DNA of 64,000 nt from JAEUIZ01 sp046155605 (lineage in GTDB: Bacteria > Planctomycetota > Phycisphaerae > Phycisphaerales > UBA1924), in NCBI GenBank assembly GCA_046155605.1, contig JBJXFQ010000063.1, forward strand, positions 1 through 64,000, read 5' to 3'. Shown here one piece after another: positions 42,482 through 51,134 of this stretch (position 1 is its first letter; each line of letters starts with the position of its first letter). The notes under the pieces are model-generated. The model saw nothing but the letters and a program-made list of their open reading frames with translations, was not told the DNA's origin and did no database searches. The translations under genes were made by a program, and so were the position numbers.

Positions 42482-43258
42482 ATGGCAAACCTCTCCATCG
42501 CGCCCAACGACCGAGTGAAACTGATGGTCCGCTACGAGGACGCGGACGTGATCGTGGTGGACAAGCCGGCGGGCGTGCCGACGCAGCCGGGGCTCGGGCA
42601 TTTGGATGACACGCTGCTCAACGGACTGTTTGCGTTGCACGGGCCGCGGCTCCAGAACCTCGGGCGAGGCCGGGACTTCGGGCTCCTGCATCGGCTTGAT
42701 CGCTACACGAGCGGGCTGGTGGTGGTGGGGCTGCGGGCCAGCGCGTACGACGCGATGCGGCTGGCGTTTGAGCGGCGTGAGGTGAGGAAGTTCTATTGGG
42801 CGGTGGTGTCGCCGCCGCCGAGCCGGGCGAGCGGGATTATCCGGAGGCCGATTCTGGAAGAGACGGGCGAACGCAAGACGGCGACAGTCCATCCCAAGGG
42901 CAAGCCCGCGATCACGGCGTTCCGGGTGCTCGCCACGGCCAAGCCGGGCGTTGCGGCACTGGTGGAATGTCGTCCGGTGACGGGCCGCTTGCATCAGGTC
43001 CGAGTGCATATGGCCTCGATCCGCGCGCCGATCATGGGCGATGAGGAGTATGGCGAGAAGGCCCGCCATCGCCTCGCGCTCCACGCCCATCGCCTCGTGT
43101 TCCCACACCCGATCACGGGGGCGGTCATCGACGTGCGCGCGCCGTGGCCGGCGGACCTCGGCGGGCTGATCAAAAGGCTCGGAATTCCAAGGCCCAAGCA
43201 CGACGAGCAGGCCGGCGCGGCCGACGGCGAGATCGCGGGAGACTCCGTCACGCCTTGA
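42482..43258 (+). CDS. RluA-family RNA pseudouridine synthase
   Basis: A 258-residue pseudouridine synthase. The catalytic Asp lies in LLHRLDRYTSGLVVV; N-terminal IVVDKPAGVPTQPG and C-terminal RPVTGRLHQVRVHMASI, GDEEYGE are typical of the family. No S4 domain is seen, as in RluA or TruC-type members; the RNA target (tRNA or 23S rRNA) cannot be named. The 3' end overlaps the 3' end of the convergent hemW gene by 11 nt. Confidence 0.94.
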   Translation: MANLSIAPNDRVKLMVRYEDADVIVVDKPAGVPTQPGLGHLDDTLLNGLFALHGPRLQNLGRGRDFGLLHRLDRYTSGLVVVGLRASAYDAMRLAFERREVRKFYWAVVSPPPSRASGIIRRPILEETGERKTATVHPKGKPAITAFRVLATAKPGVAALVECRPVTGRLHQVRVHMASIRAPIMGDEEYGEKARHRLALHAHRLVFPHPITGAVIDVRAPWPADLGGLIKRLGIPRPKHDEQAGAADGEIAGDSVTP

Positions 43259-44483
43259 GCGCGCGCATGAGGTCGGCGGCGACGGAATCGGCAAGCAGGA
43301 ATCCGGCGTCGGTCAGGCGGAGGCGGTCGCCGTCAATGAGCGCCAGTTCGCGCGTGATGTAACCATCGGCGATGCGATCAAGGCGGGCGAGCGAGTGCGG
43401 GCCGGCGACTTCAGGCGCGCGCGCGCGGACGGCCGTCCAGTCGAGCCCCTCGGCCAAGCGCAGCCCTGTCATAATTAGTTCCGCGAGCGCGCGGCGCGGG
43501 TCGGGGGGCTCGTGATCGACGACCTCGGGCAGGCCTTGGCCCTGGAGGTAATCGTCGAGGCGGGGGATGTTTTTCCAGCGGTGGCCGGCGATGTGTCCCG
43601 AGGCGCTCGGCCCGGCGGCGAGCCACTCGTGCTGACGCCAATAGGCGAGGTTGTGTCGGCACTCGTGGCCCGGCCGTGCGAAGTTGGAGACCTCGTAGCG
43701 CTCGAGCCCCGCGGCGCGGAGGGTGCCCAGCGCGATCTCGAACATCTCGATCTCGGTGTCCTCGTCGGCGGGCTGGAACTCGCCACGGCCGAGGCGAGCG
43801 GTGAGGGCTGTGCGCGGCTCATAGGTCAGGGTGTAGCAGGAGAGGTGGGAGGTGCCGAGCGCGAGGGCGGCGGCCAGGTCATCGCGGAACTCCTGGGCCG
43901 TCTGGCCTGGGATGGAGGAGATGATGTCGATCGAGAGGCGTGAGACGCCGGCGGCGCGCGCGCGCTGGATGGCCTTGGGCACGTCGGCGGGGTTGTGGCG
44001 GCGTTCGAGCAGCGTGAGGTGGCGTGGGTTGAAGGACTGAGCGCCCATGCTGAGGCGATTAACGCCGCCGGAGACGAGGGTCTCGAGGAGTTCGGGCGTG
44101 ACGGATTCGGGGTTGCACTCGACGGTGAACTCGCCGCAGCGGACGATGGGGGAGAGATCAAAGAGGCGGTGAAGGTCGGCGAGGAGGTCGCGCCAGAGTG
44201 GAACGGCGAGGAGGCTGGGCGTGCCGCCGCCAACGAAGATGGTGTCGAGAGAAGGGGCGTCGGTAATCCGAGAGAGCGTTTCGAGTTCGGAACGCAGTCG
44301 GTGGGCGAAAGCGGCCTGTCGGTCCTGCGTGTCAACCAGCGAATAGAAGTCGCAGTAGTGGCACTTGTGGGAGCAGAACGGAACGTGAAGGTAGAGGGAG
44401 CGGATGGGGCGGCTAGGTACGGCGGAGCAGAGGGGGTGGGGGGCGCGTTGCCCGAGGATCGAAATGGCGGTATTGTGCGTCAT
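43248..44483 (-). CDS. hemW: Radical SAM HemW (coproporphyrinogen III oxidase-like)
   Basis: A 411-residue radical SAM protein. SLYLHVPFCSHKCHYCDFYS has the CxxxCxxC for the 4Fe-4S cluster; FVGGGTPSLL, VECNPESVTPELLETL, and RLSMGAQSF follow. HemW-type proteins lack coproporphyrinogen oxidase activity in characterised cases and act in heme trafficking; the C-terminal HemN-like domain (ALAELIMTGLRLAEGLDW) is present. Length is close to the family's usual 380-400. An N-terminal extension of about 25 residues precedes the SAM core. Confidence 0.95.
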   Translation of the reverse strand: MTHNTAISILGQRAPHPLCSAVPSRPIRSLYLHVPFCSHKCHYCDFYSLVDTQDRQAAFAHRLRSELETLSRITDAPSLDTIFVGGGTPSLLAVPLWRDLLADLHRLFDLSPIVRCGEFTVECNPESVTPELLETLVSGGVNRLSMGAQSFNPRHLTLLERRHNPADVPKAIQRARAAGVSRLSIDIISSIPGQTAQEFRDDLAAALALGTSHLSCYTLTYEPRTALTARLGRGEFQPADEDTEIEMFEIALGTLRAAGLERYEVSNFARPGHECRHNLAYWRQHEWLAAGPSASGHIAGHRWKNIPRLDDYLQGQGLPEVVDHEPPDPRRALAELIMTGLRLAEGLDWTAVRARAPEVAGPHSLARLDRIADGYITRELALIDGDRLRLTDAGFLLADSVAADLMRALKA

Positions 44484-44563
44484 CGGCGAGGGAGGTGCGG
44501 CCCTTGCGGCTCCATGTCGGCGCGGCCGGCGTGGAAGTGGACGCGCACCGCAGGGTAGCGCCC

Positions 44564-45034
44564 GTGGAACTGATGCTGGTGTATGTGACGCCTGATGGGA
44601 AGACGAAAGACGTGCCGATGAAGCGGCAGCGGCTGGTTTTCGGTCGGCAGGCGGGTTGCGATGTGCGTGTGCCGTCGGCGGGGGTCTCGCGGGAGCACTG
44701 CGAGATTCGTGTGGAGGACGGGAAGGCGATGATCCGCGATCTGGGCTCGTCGAACGGGACGTATGTGGATCAGCACCGGGTGCGGGAGGCGGAGTTGAGC
44801 GCCGGGGCGGTGGTCACGGTTGGGCCGGCGATTTTCCTGGTGCGGATCGACGGCAAGCCCGCGGCGTTTGACCCCAAGCGAGTGCTGGCGCAGGGGACGA
44901 AGCCGGTGGGGTCGGCGACGACGGTGCGGGCACCCAAGGGCGGGCTCGACGAGGACGAGAACGAGGGGACGAGCATCTCGGACCTCGACTTTGATTTCCT
45001 CGACGATGAAGAGGACGACAAGAAGAAGTTGTAG
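44564..45034 (+). CDS. FHA-domain protein
   Basis: A 156-residue protein with one forkhead-associated domain (about residues 3-95): KRQRLVFGRQAGCDVRVPSAGVSREHCEIRVEDG and IRDLGSSNGTYVDQHRV carry the conserved GR, SREH and GSSNGT motifs that bind phosphothreonine. The last 50 residues are acidic (DEDENEGTSISDLDFDFLDDEEDD). Start ambiguous: GTG 44564 (CAGGG 8 nt upstream), ATG 44573, or a GTG at 44495 that would extend the N-terminus. Probably an adaptor in Ser/Thr kinase signalling. Confidence 0.87.
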   Translation: MELMLVYVTPDGKTKDVPMKRQRLVFGRQAGCDVRVPSAGVSREHCEIRVEDGKAMIRDLGSSNGTYVDQHRVREAELSAGAVVTVGPAIFLVRIDGKPAAFDPKRVLAQGTKPVGSATTVRAPKGGLDEDENEGTSISDLDFDFLDDEEDDKKKL

Positions 45035-45085
45035 CGAAGCGGCGGGCGTGGCAGCCAACGCACCGACTCGGCGGTGAGGCGCGCG

Positions 45086-45262
45086 CTACGACTTGGCGGC
45101 GGCTGGCTTGGCGGGCTCGATGGGTGCGTCGGTGGGAATGCGGATGTTGGTGCCGCAGCCGCGACAGCGGACGGTCTTGCCGCGCGCTGAGACGGGAACC
45201 GCGAGGATTTTGCGACAGACGAGGTTCGGGCACATCACCCGCATGTTATCAGACTGGGCCAT
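45086..45262 (-). CDS. Small zinc-ribbon protein
   Basis: A 58-residue protein with a four-Cys zinc ribbon: CPNLVC and CRGCG (MRVMCPNLVCRK ... VRCRGCGTNIRIP). Such small ribbons are common in planctomycetes, function unknown. ATG at 45262 is preceded by GGAG 8 nt upstream and gives a compact start; an ATG 45 codons further upstream would place non-conserved residues in front. Confidence 0.78.
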   Translation of the reverse strand: MAQSDNMRVMCPNLVCRKILAVPVSARGKTVRCRGCGTNIRIPTDAPIEPAKPAAAKS

Positions 45263-45363
45263 GGTTGACGCTCCGGGAAAGAGGTCGGTTCGATGTGGAG
45301 CGGGCATGAGGGGGGGCGGTGAAGGCGTGCGGACGCTATCGTGCAAGGAGCCAAGGAGACGGC

Positions 45364-46707
45364 ATGAGCGGCACACATAGCGGGTATATCGGACCATTGG
45401 GTGAGGCGCGCGCGTCGGCGGTGGTGGGATTGCAGTGGGGCGATGAGGGCAAAGGGAAGGTCGTTGATCTGCTGGCCGCTGGGCACGACGCGGTGGTGAG
45501 ATACAACGGGGGCGCGAATGCTGGGCACTCGGTGGTGGTGGGGGGGACGCGGTTCTCGCTGCACCTGGTGCCTTCGGGGATCCTGCACGCGGGCAAACCG
45601 GCGGTGATCGGGAACGGCGTGGTGGTCGATCCAGAGCGTCTGCTGGAGGAGATCGACGGGTTGACGGCGCGCGGCGTGGACGTGTCGGGGCTGGTGGTAT
45701 CAGATCGGGCGCATGTCGTGACGCCGTATCACAAGGTTGAGGACCTGGTGCGGGAGGAGTTGCTGAGCAAGGGGACGACGGAGCAGATCGGCACGACGCG
45801 GCGTGGCATCGGGCCGGCGTACGCGGAGAAGGCGCAGCGGTCGTGCGCGATCCGGATGGGGGATTTGGTGGAGGGCGCGGGAGTTTTGCGCGAGCGAGTC
45901 GAGCGGGCGTGGGCGTTCAAGGCGGATGCGATCGGAGCGATGGCGGCGCGGGCGGGCGTGAAGGTGGAGGTTCCGGTGCCTGCGGTGGTGGCGGCACGGC
46001 TCGGGGAGCAAGGCGAGCGGCTGCGGGGGCGGATCACGGACACGACGTACCTGCTGCACGATCTGGTGGGGGCTGGGCGGCGAGTGCTGTTTGAGGGCGC
46101 GAACGCGACGCTGCTGGATGTCGATCACGGGACGTATCCGTTCGTGACGGCGTCGAGTTGCGCGGCGTTGGGGATCGGGCCAGGGACGGGCGTGCCGGAG
46201 CGGTGTCTGCGCGAGGTGATCGGCGTGATGAAGGCGTACTCGACGCGGGTCGGGCGTGGGCCGCTGCCGTCGGAGTTGCACGATGAACTGGGGAACCGGA
46301 TTCGCGAGCGTGGTCGGGAGTATGGAACGACGACGGGGAGGCCGCGGCGGGTGGGGTGGCTCGATCTGGTGGCGGTGCGGTATTCGGCGATGGTGAATGG
46401 GGCGACGTCGTTGGCGTTGACGATGCTCGATGTGCTCGCAGGAATGGGGCCGATCAGGGTGTGCGTGGGGTATCGCGTGGATGGGAAGGTGACGGAGCGA
46501 TTTGTGCCGGATGGGGCGCGGCTGGCGCGAGTTGAGCCGGTCTATGAGGAGATGGCTGGGTTTGAAGCGGAGGTCGGTGGGGCGAAGAAGATGGCGGAAT
46601 TGCCCGAACCGGCGCGGCGATTCGTACGTCGGATTGAGGAGTTTGTGGGCGTGCCGGCGGGGCTGGTGAGCGTTGGGCCGGGGCGGGAGCAGACGATCCG
46701 GGTGTGA
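45364..46707 (+). CDS. purA: Adenylosuccinate synthetase
   Basis: A 447-residue GTP-dependent enzyme linking IMP and aspartate to adenylosuccinate in AMP synthesis. QWGDEGKGKVVDLL (P-loop), GGANAGHSV, SGILHAGKPAVIGNGVVVDP, TTRRGIGPAYAEKAQR, FEGANATLLDVDHGTYPFVT, and GVMKAYSTRVGRGPLPSEL are all present. An AAGGAGA site lies 6 nt before the ATG. The C-terminus is followed, directly at the stop, by an open purine-rich stretch leading into uppS. Confidence 0.97.
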   Translation: MSGTHSGYIGPLGEARASAVVGLQWGDEGKGKVVDLLAAGHDAVVRYNGGANAGHSVVVGGTRFSLHLVPSGILHAGKPAVIGNGVVVDPERLLEEIDGLTARGVDVSGLVVSDRAHVVTPYHKVEDLVREELLSKGTTEQIGTTRRGIGPAYAEKAQRSCAIRMGDLVEGAGVLRERVERAWAFKADAIGAMAARAGVKVEVPVPAVVAARLGEQGERLRGRITDTTYLLHDLVGAGRRVLFEGANATLLDVDHGTYPFVTASSCAALGIGPGTGVPERCLREVIGVMKAYSTRVGRGPLPSELHDELGNRIRERGREYGTTTGRPRRVGWLDLVAVRYSAMVNGATSLALTMLDVLAGMGPIRVCVGYRVDGKVTERFVPDGARLARVEPVYEEMAGFEAEVGGAKKMAELPEPARRFVRRIEEFVGVPAGLVSVGPGREQTIRV

Positions 46708-46734
46708 ATGCAGAGGCGGGAGGCGTGGGCAGCT

Positions 46735-46815
46735 CTGGGAAGAAGAGAAGCAAGAGAGAAGAGAGAGCGGGAACGAGAAGAAGAAGAGGAAGAAGGACAG
46801 AAAGAAGCAGTAGAA
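46735..46815 (+). other. Purine-rich tract between purA and uppS
   Basis: About 80 nt composed almost solely of A and G (runs such as GAAGAAGAAGAGG). It lacks stop codons because stops need T, so its openness in frame with uppS is not evidence of coding. Such tracts can form triplex structures or affect transcription and translation of the downstream gene. Confidence 0.6.
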
Positions 46816-46823
46816 GTGGTAGT

Positions 46824-46853
46824 CACCGGTCAGGAGACCGGTGCCACCAAGAA
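46824..46853 (+). repeat. 30-nt palindromic element, copy upstream of uppS
   Basis: Identical to the 30 nt found inside glnS at 29790-29819: a 20-nt perfect inverted repeat (8-bp stem CACCGGTC, 4-nt loop AGGA) plus GCCACCAAGAA. It lies 17 nt upstream of the likely uppS ATG, in the purine-rich spacer. In the upstream-extended uppS frame it would also read TGQETGATKN, as in GlnRS. Confidence 0.92.
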
Positions 46854-46869
46854 TCGTGGAAGGCGAGTG

Positions 46870-47634
46870 ATGAGTGTGGTTGGAGGAGAGGTTGAGTCGG
46901 TGCTGGCGGGCGTGCCGGCGGCGCGGATGCCGCGGCACATCGCGATCATCATGGACGGGAACGGCCGCTGGGCGCGGCAGCGAGGATTTCCTCGGATTTT
47001 CGGGCATCGCAACGGTGCGGCGACGGTGCGGCGGGTGGTGACGGAGTGCGGGAGGCTCGGCGTCAAGGTGGTGACGCTGTACTCGTTTTCATTGGAAAAC
47101 TGGAAGCGGCCGCGGGACGAGGTCGAGGCGCTGATGGAACTCGCGGTGACGTACCTGGGCGGCGAGCGTGATGAGTTGGTCCGCGAGGGCGTGCGGCTGC
47201 GAGTGATCGGATCGCGCGAGGGCCTCCCGGCACGAGTGGTGGAGGCGATTGAGGCGGTCGAGCGAGCGACGGCGGGCTGCGAGAAGGCGACGCTGTGCCT
47301 GGCGATCAACTACAGCGGTCGCGCGGAGATCGTCGAGGCGGTACGGTCTCTGGCACGGGACGCGGCTGCGGGGCGCGTGCAGGCCGAGGCAATCGATGAG
47401 GCGATGGTGGCGTCGCGGCTGTGGACGGCGGGGCTCGGCGAACTGGCCGAACCGGATTTGCTGATTCGGACGGCGGGCGAATCGCGGGTGAGCAACTTTT
47501 TGCTGTGGCAGATCGGGTATTCGGAGATTCATGTGACGGACGTGCTCTGGCCGGATTTCGTGGAGGAGGATCTGCACCGGGCGATCCGGGATTTCGCCGG
47601 GCGCGAGCGACGGTTTGGGGCGGTGGGGGCGTAG
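46870..47634 (+). CDS. uppS: Isoprenyl transferase (undecaprenyl-diphosphate synthase type)
   Basis: A 254-residue cis-prenyltransferase making the lipid carrier for cell-wall and glycan synthesis. HIAIIMDGNGRWARQRG carries the catalytic Asp; FSLENWKRPRDEVEALM, LAINYSGRAEIVEA, DLLIRTAGESRVSNFLLWQIGYSE are family motifs. ATG at 46870 is chosen (GGAAG 8 nt upstream). An in-frame ATG exists at 46708, directly after the purA stop, giving a 54-residue highly charged extension that crosses the palindromic repeat; this is probably not translated but cannot be excluded. First gene of uppS-cdsA. Confidence 0.95.
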   Translation: MSVVGGEVESVLAGVPAARMPRHIAIIMDGNGRWARQRGFPRIFGHRNGAATVRRVVTECGRLGVKVVTLYSFSLENWKRPRDEVEALMELAVTYLGGERDELVREGVRLRVIGSREGLPARVVEAIEAVERATAGCEKATLCLAINYSGRAEIVEAVRSLARDAAAGRVQAEAIDEAMVASRLWTAGLGELAEPDLLIRTAGESRVSNFLLWQIGYSEIHVTDVLWPDFVEEDLHRAIRDFAGRERRFGAVGA

Positions 47635-47670
47635 CGGGCGGAGGTTGCGCGCCGGGGCTACATTGGGCTC

Positions 47671-48573
47671 GTGCTGAAGTACAGGCTGATGCTTGGGCCG
47701 GTGATGATGGCGTCGATCGTGCTGCTGTCGTGGCTCGACGGCGCGATCGAGGGGATGTCTATTCTGGCGTGGGCGCGGCCGCTGTTTTTCGGGCGAGAGA
47801 CGCTGCCGCCCGGGGTGGCGATCTTCGTGTGGGCGGTGGTGTTGAGCATCTGGTCATCGCGCGAGTTGGCGACGATTCTGAAGGTGAACGGGATCGCGGC
47901 CTCGAAGCGAGTGACGACGACGGCGGCGATTCTGGGGCTGCTCGTGTCGTGCGTGGTGCCGCAGGGCGCGAGCGCGGTGCAGGCGGTGGCGGCGGTGGGG
48001 ACGGCGGCGGTCGCGGTGCTGCTGCTGGCGCTGGTGTTCCATGCGCGGCACAAATCATTCGAGGGCGCGGTGGCGGCGGCGGGCGGGGCGCTGCTGGCGT
48101 TTGTCTACCTGGGCCTCATGTTCGGCTTCGTGCTGGCGATTCGGCGGGAACACTCGGTGTGGCTGCTGCTGTGGATCGTCGTGGTGACGAAGGCGTGCGA
48201 TATCGGGGCGTATTTCACGGGTCGGGCGATCGGGAAGCACAAGTTGATCCTTTGGCTGAGCCCTGGAAAGACGTGGGAGGGGCTTTATGGCGGGATCGTG
48301 CTGGCGTGCGTGGTCGGGTATTTCGGATTGATGTTGCTGAGCGAGGCCGGGGTGCCCGGGTGCCCGGAGGCGTGGACCGGCATTGCCGCGGGGGTGATCT
48401 TCGCGGTGACGGGGCAACTTGGAGACCTGGTGGCGAGCCTCTTCAAGCGTGACGCGGGGCTGAAGGATTCGAGCAAGGCGTTGCCGGGGTTTGGCGGCTT
48501 GCTGGACGTGATGGATTCGCCGCTGCTGGTGATGCCGGTGGCGTACTGGTGGATGACGATGGTGAGTCGCTAG
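47671..48573 (+). CDS. cdsA: Phosphatidate cytidylyltransferase
   Basis: A 300-residue integral membrane enzyme that makes CDP-diacylglycerol from phosphatidate and CTP. About eight hydrophobic helices, and the family's C-terminal signature GQLGDLVASLFKRDAGLKDSSKALPGFGGLLDVMDS is clear. GTG start, 36 bp after uppS, the common uppS-cdsA pairing. Catalyses the first committed step of phospholipid synthesis in this operon. Confidence 0.94.
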   Translation: MLKYRLMLGPVMMASIVLLSWLDGAIEGMSILAWARPLFFGRETLPPGVAIFVWAVVLSIWSSRELATILKVNGIAASKRVTTTAAILGLLVSCVVPQGASAVQAVAAVGTAAVAVLLLALVFHARHKSFEGAVAAAGGALLAFVYLGLMFGFVLAIRREHSVWLLLWIVVVTKACDIGAYFTGRAIGKHKLILWLSPGKTWEGLYGGIVLACVVGYFGLMLLSEAGVPGCPEAWTGIAAGVIFAVTGQLGDLVASLFKRDAGLKDSSKALPGFGGLLDVMDSPLLVMPVAYWWMTMVSR

Positions 48574-48640
48574 GCGAGCGGCGGTAGGGGTGCTATAGTC
48601 AGCGAGTGATAACAGACGCGGTCCTTTGCGGGGATACTCG

Positions 48641-49441
48641 ATGAGCGTCACGGAGAGGCTTCTCCGAGTTTTCAGGGTGGATCAGCAACTGAGCGGGCTC
48701 CAGACGCGCCTGCGTGCGGCGGAGCGATTCTTGGACGAGCAGTCCAAGCAGCTCGACCAGATCAAATCAAAGCGTGACGCGATCACGTCGCAACTGAAGC
48801 AGTTGCAGGCGCAGGCGGCGGGGCACGAGGGCGAGATGTCGCGGCTTGACGTGCGGATCGAGGCGCTGCGCGAGCAGATGAACAACGCGAAGACGAACAA
48901 GGAATACAAGGCGTTCCTGACCGAGGTCAACACGTTCAAGGTGGATCGCGGTGCGGCGGAGACGTCGGCGCTCGAACTGATGACCAAGGCCGACGAGTTG
49001 AAGAAGCAGATCGAGGCGCTGGACGCGCAGATGGTGGATCGCTCGAAACTTCGGCAGGTGGCGGCGGACGATCGCCAGAAGCGCGACGAGGAGATCCGCG
49101 ATCGGCTGAACCAGTTGAAAGGCGAGCGGGAGAAACTGGTCGCGGAGGTGCCGGCGGCCGCGATGGTGCTGTATATCGATCTCGTGCGGGTGCATGGGGA
49201 CGATGGCGCGATGTGCCCGGTGGAAGAGTTGGACCGAAAGAACCACGAGTACACCTGCGGGGGGTGCCGGATGACGGTGCCGATGGAGACGGTCAACGCG
49301 CTGATGAAGGGTGCGGCGAGCCAGGGCGTAGTGACGCGGTGCGTGTCGTGCGGGTGCATTCTGTATATCGAGAAAGAGACGGCCGAACGGCTCAACCCCG
49401 CGAACAAGGGCGGGAAGAAGCAGAAGAGCCTCGAGGTCTAG
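48641..49441 (+). CDS. C4-type zinc-ribbon coiled-coil protein
   Basis: A 266-residue protein with a long coiled coil (residues 10-170, heptads such as LDEQSKQLDQIKSKRDAITSQL) and a C-terminal zinc ribbon of two CxxC pairs: CGGC and CVSC with the last Cys in CGC. This is the DUF164/C4-type zinc ribbon family found in many bacteria. Function not established; a nucleic-acid-binding or adaptor role is usually suggested. Start ATG at 48641; an in-frame TTG lies 15 nt upstream. Confidence 0.9.
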   Translation: MSVTERLLRVFRVDQQLSGLQTRLRAAERFLDEQSKQLDQIKSKRDAITSQLKQLQAQAAGHEGEMSRLDVRIEALREQMNNAKTNKEYKAFLTEVNTFKVDRGAAETSALELMTKADELKKQIEALDAQMVDRSKLRQVAADDRQKRDEEIRDRLNQLKGEREKLVAEVPAAAMVLYIDLVRVHGDDGAMCPVEELDRKNHEYTCGGCRMTVPMETVNALMKGAASQGVVTRCVSCGCILYIEKETAERLNPANKGGKKQKSLEV

Positions 49442-49442
49442 G

Positions 49443-50978
49443 GTGGGTTGGGGAGCGGCTCGGCGCGCGGGGTCTCGTGCGTCGGCGAGTGGTGGCAGGA
49501 GATTGAGGCGATGGGTGGGCGTGCTCGGCTGGGTCGGGCCGGTGGTTGTGCTGTTGGCGGTGTCGCTGCCGCACCTGAATCAGGGCGACTTTCGCGGGGA
49601 CACGGGGTGGTACTCGGCGGTCGGGCTGTCGTCGTGGCGGAGCGGATCGCTGTGGACGCTCGAAGGCATGCCGGGTCAGCCGTATTTCAACAAGCCGCCG
49701 CTGGGGCTGTGGGTCCACGGTCTGGCGCTGCATGTGCTTGGGCCGAGCGTGTGGGCGGCACGACTGCTGACGGTGCTGGCGGCAGCGCTCGCGGTGGTGA
49801 TGACGAATGGGATCGGGCGTGCGATGCTGGGACGGCGGGCGGGGGTGATGTCGGCGTTCGTGCTGGCGCTTACGCTGGAGTTTTTCCGGCGGACGCGCGA
49901 GGTCTCACTGGATGTGTGGCAACTCGCGTTCCTGCTCGCGGCGCTGTGGCTTGTGGTGGCCGGGGCGCGACGCGGCGAGGATCGGCAAGAGGCGGGGCAA
50001 GCGGGCGAGCGAGCATGGTGGACTGTTGCGGCGGGCGTGCCGCTTGGCTTGGCGCTTTTGTGCAAGCCGCTCACGGCGCTGGCGATGCTGCCGATGGCGG
50101 GCGCGATGCTGTGGGCGCTAGGGAGCGGGAGGCGAGCGTGGTGGTTGTTGGGCGCGGCAGGTGTTGCGGTGCTGGTGGCCGGGCCGTGGCATCTGTCGAT
50201 GTGGCTGCGGCATGGGGACGAGTTTGTGAGGCAGTATCTCGCGGCTGAGGTCATCGATCGGGCGGCGGGGCGGCTGGAGGGGTCGGCGAATCGCGAGTCG
50301 CCGTGGTGGTTCTACCTGCGACAGATTGGGACGGCGTATTGGCCGTGGCTGGCGTGCGTGGTGCTGGCGGGGCTCGCGTGGGATCGGTTTGATGATCGTC
50401 GGCGGCGCGGGATGGCGGCGGCGGGCATATGGGCAGCGGCGTGGCTGATGCTGGTCAGCGTGTTTCCGGATCGACGTGATCGCTACGCACTGCCGATCTA
50501 TCCGGGGCTGGCGTGGGTGGCGGGGGTGTGGCTGGCGTCGCCGCGATGGGAGTGGTTGGCGGCGCTGCTGGCGCGGGCGCGTTGGCGAGGACCGATCGAA
50601 GCGGCGGTCGTGGGTGTGGTGTTCGCGGCGCTGCCGATTCGGATTCAGTCGCCGCCAGCGAAGGAATGGGAGCAGTTGCACTCGTGGACGGCGGGCGAGG
50701 GGCTGGCCGGCGAGCGGGTGTGGCTGGCGGGGCAGGCGAGCGCGCTGGCGGCACGGCTGTATCTGCGGCATGGGTGGTGGCCGCGAGCGACGATGGATCG
50801 GTGGGGCGCGCAGATCGGCGAGCCGGGTGCAGGGGCGGTGGTGGTGTATCACCGGCGCTGCGGGCTCGCGCCGGGGCCGGGTGAGACGGTCGCGTTTGAG
50901 GCGGGGGACGTGCGCGTGACGCGGCTGGATGCCGGCGAGTGGAGGCCGATGAAGGCGGCCGATCCGGGAGAGAAATAG
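49443..50978 (+). CDS. GT39-like membrane glycosyltransferase
   Basis: A 511-residue integral membrane protein of the ArnT/PMT glycosyltransferase type. A first hydrophobic helix precedes HLNQGDFRGDTGWYSAVG, where an acidic pair lies in the first extracytoplasmic loop as in ArnT; further hydrophobic helices cover residues 90-380 (TVLAAALAVVMTNGIGRAMLG and others). It should move a sugar from polyprenyl phosphate to an acceptor outside the membrane. GTG start 1 bp after the preceding gene's stop; a later start is possible since the first 24 residues are basic and low complexity. Confidence 0.86.
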   Translation: MGWGAARRAGSRASASGGRRLRRWVGVLGWVGPVVVLLAVSLPHLNQGDFRGDTGWYSAVGLSSWRSGSLWTLEGMPGQPYFNKPPLGLWVHGLALHVLGPSVWAARLLTVLAAALAVVMTNGIGRAMLGRRAGVMSAFVLALTLEFFRRTREVSLDVWQLAFLLAALWLVVAGARRGEDRQEAGQAGERAWWTVAAGVPLGLALLCKPLTALAMLPMAGAMLWALGSGRRAWWLLGAAGVAVLVAGPWHLSMWLRHGDEFVRQYLAAEVIDRAAGRLEGSANRESPWWFYLRQIGTAYWPWLACVVLAGLAWDRFDDRRRRGMAAAGIWAAAWLMLVSVFPDRRDRYALPIYPGLAWVAGVWLASPRWEWLAALLARARWRGPIEAAVVGVVFAALPIRIQSPPAKEWEQLHSWTAGEGLAGERVWLAGQASALAARLYLRHGWWPRATMDRWGAQIGEPGAGAVVVYHRRCGLAPGPGETVAFEAGDVRVTRLDAGEWRPMKAADPGEK

Positions 50979-51134
50979 GCCGGTAGAAGAGCGGTGACGA
51001 AGAAGAAGGCATCAAGGCAGGCGGCATCGGGGCAGGAGAGGGGCGTCGATCGCTCGTGAGATGGGTTCCAGGTTTGGCGCGACATCTGATCTTTGTCGCG
51101 GGCATTTTCGAAGCAACAAAGCCCGTGGCACGAC

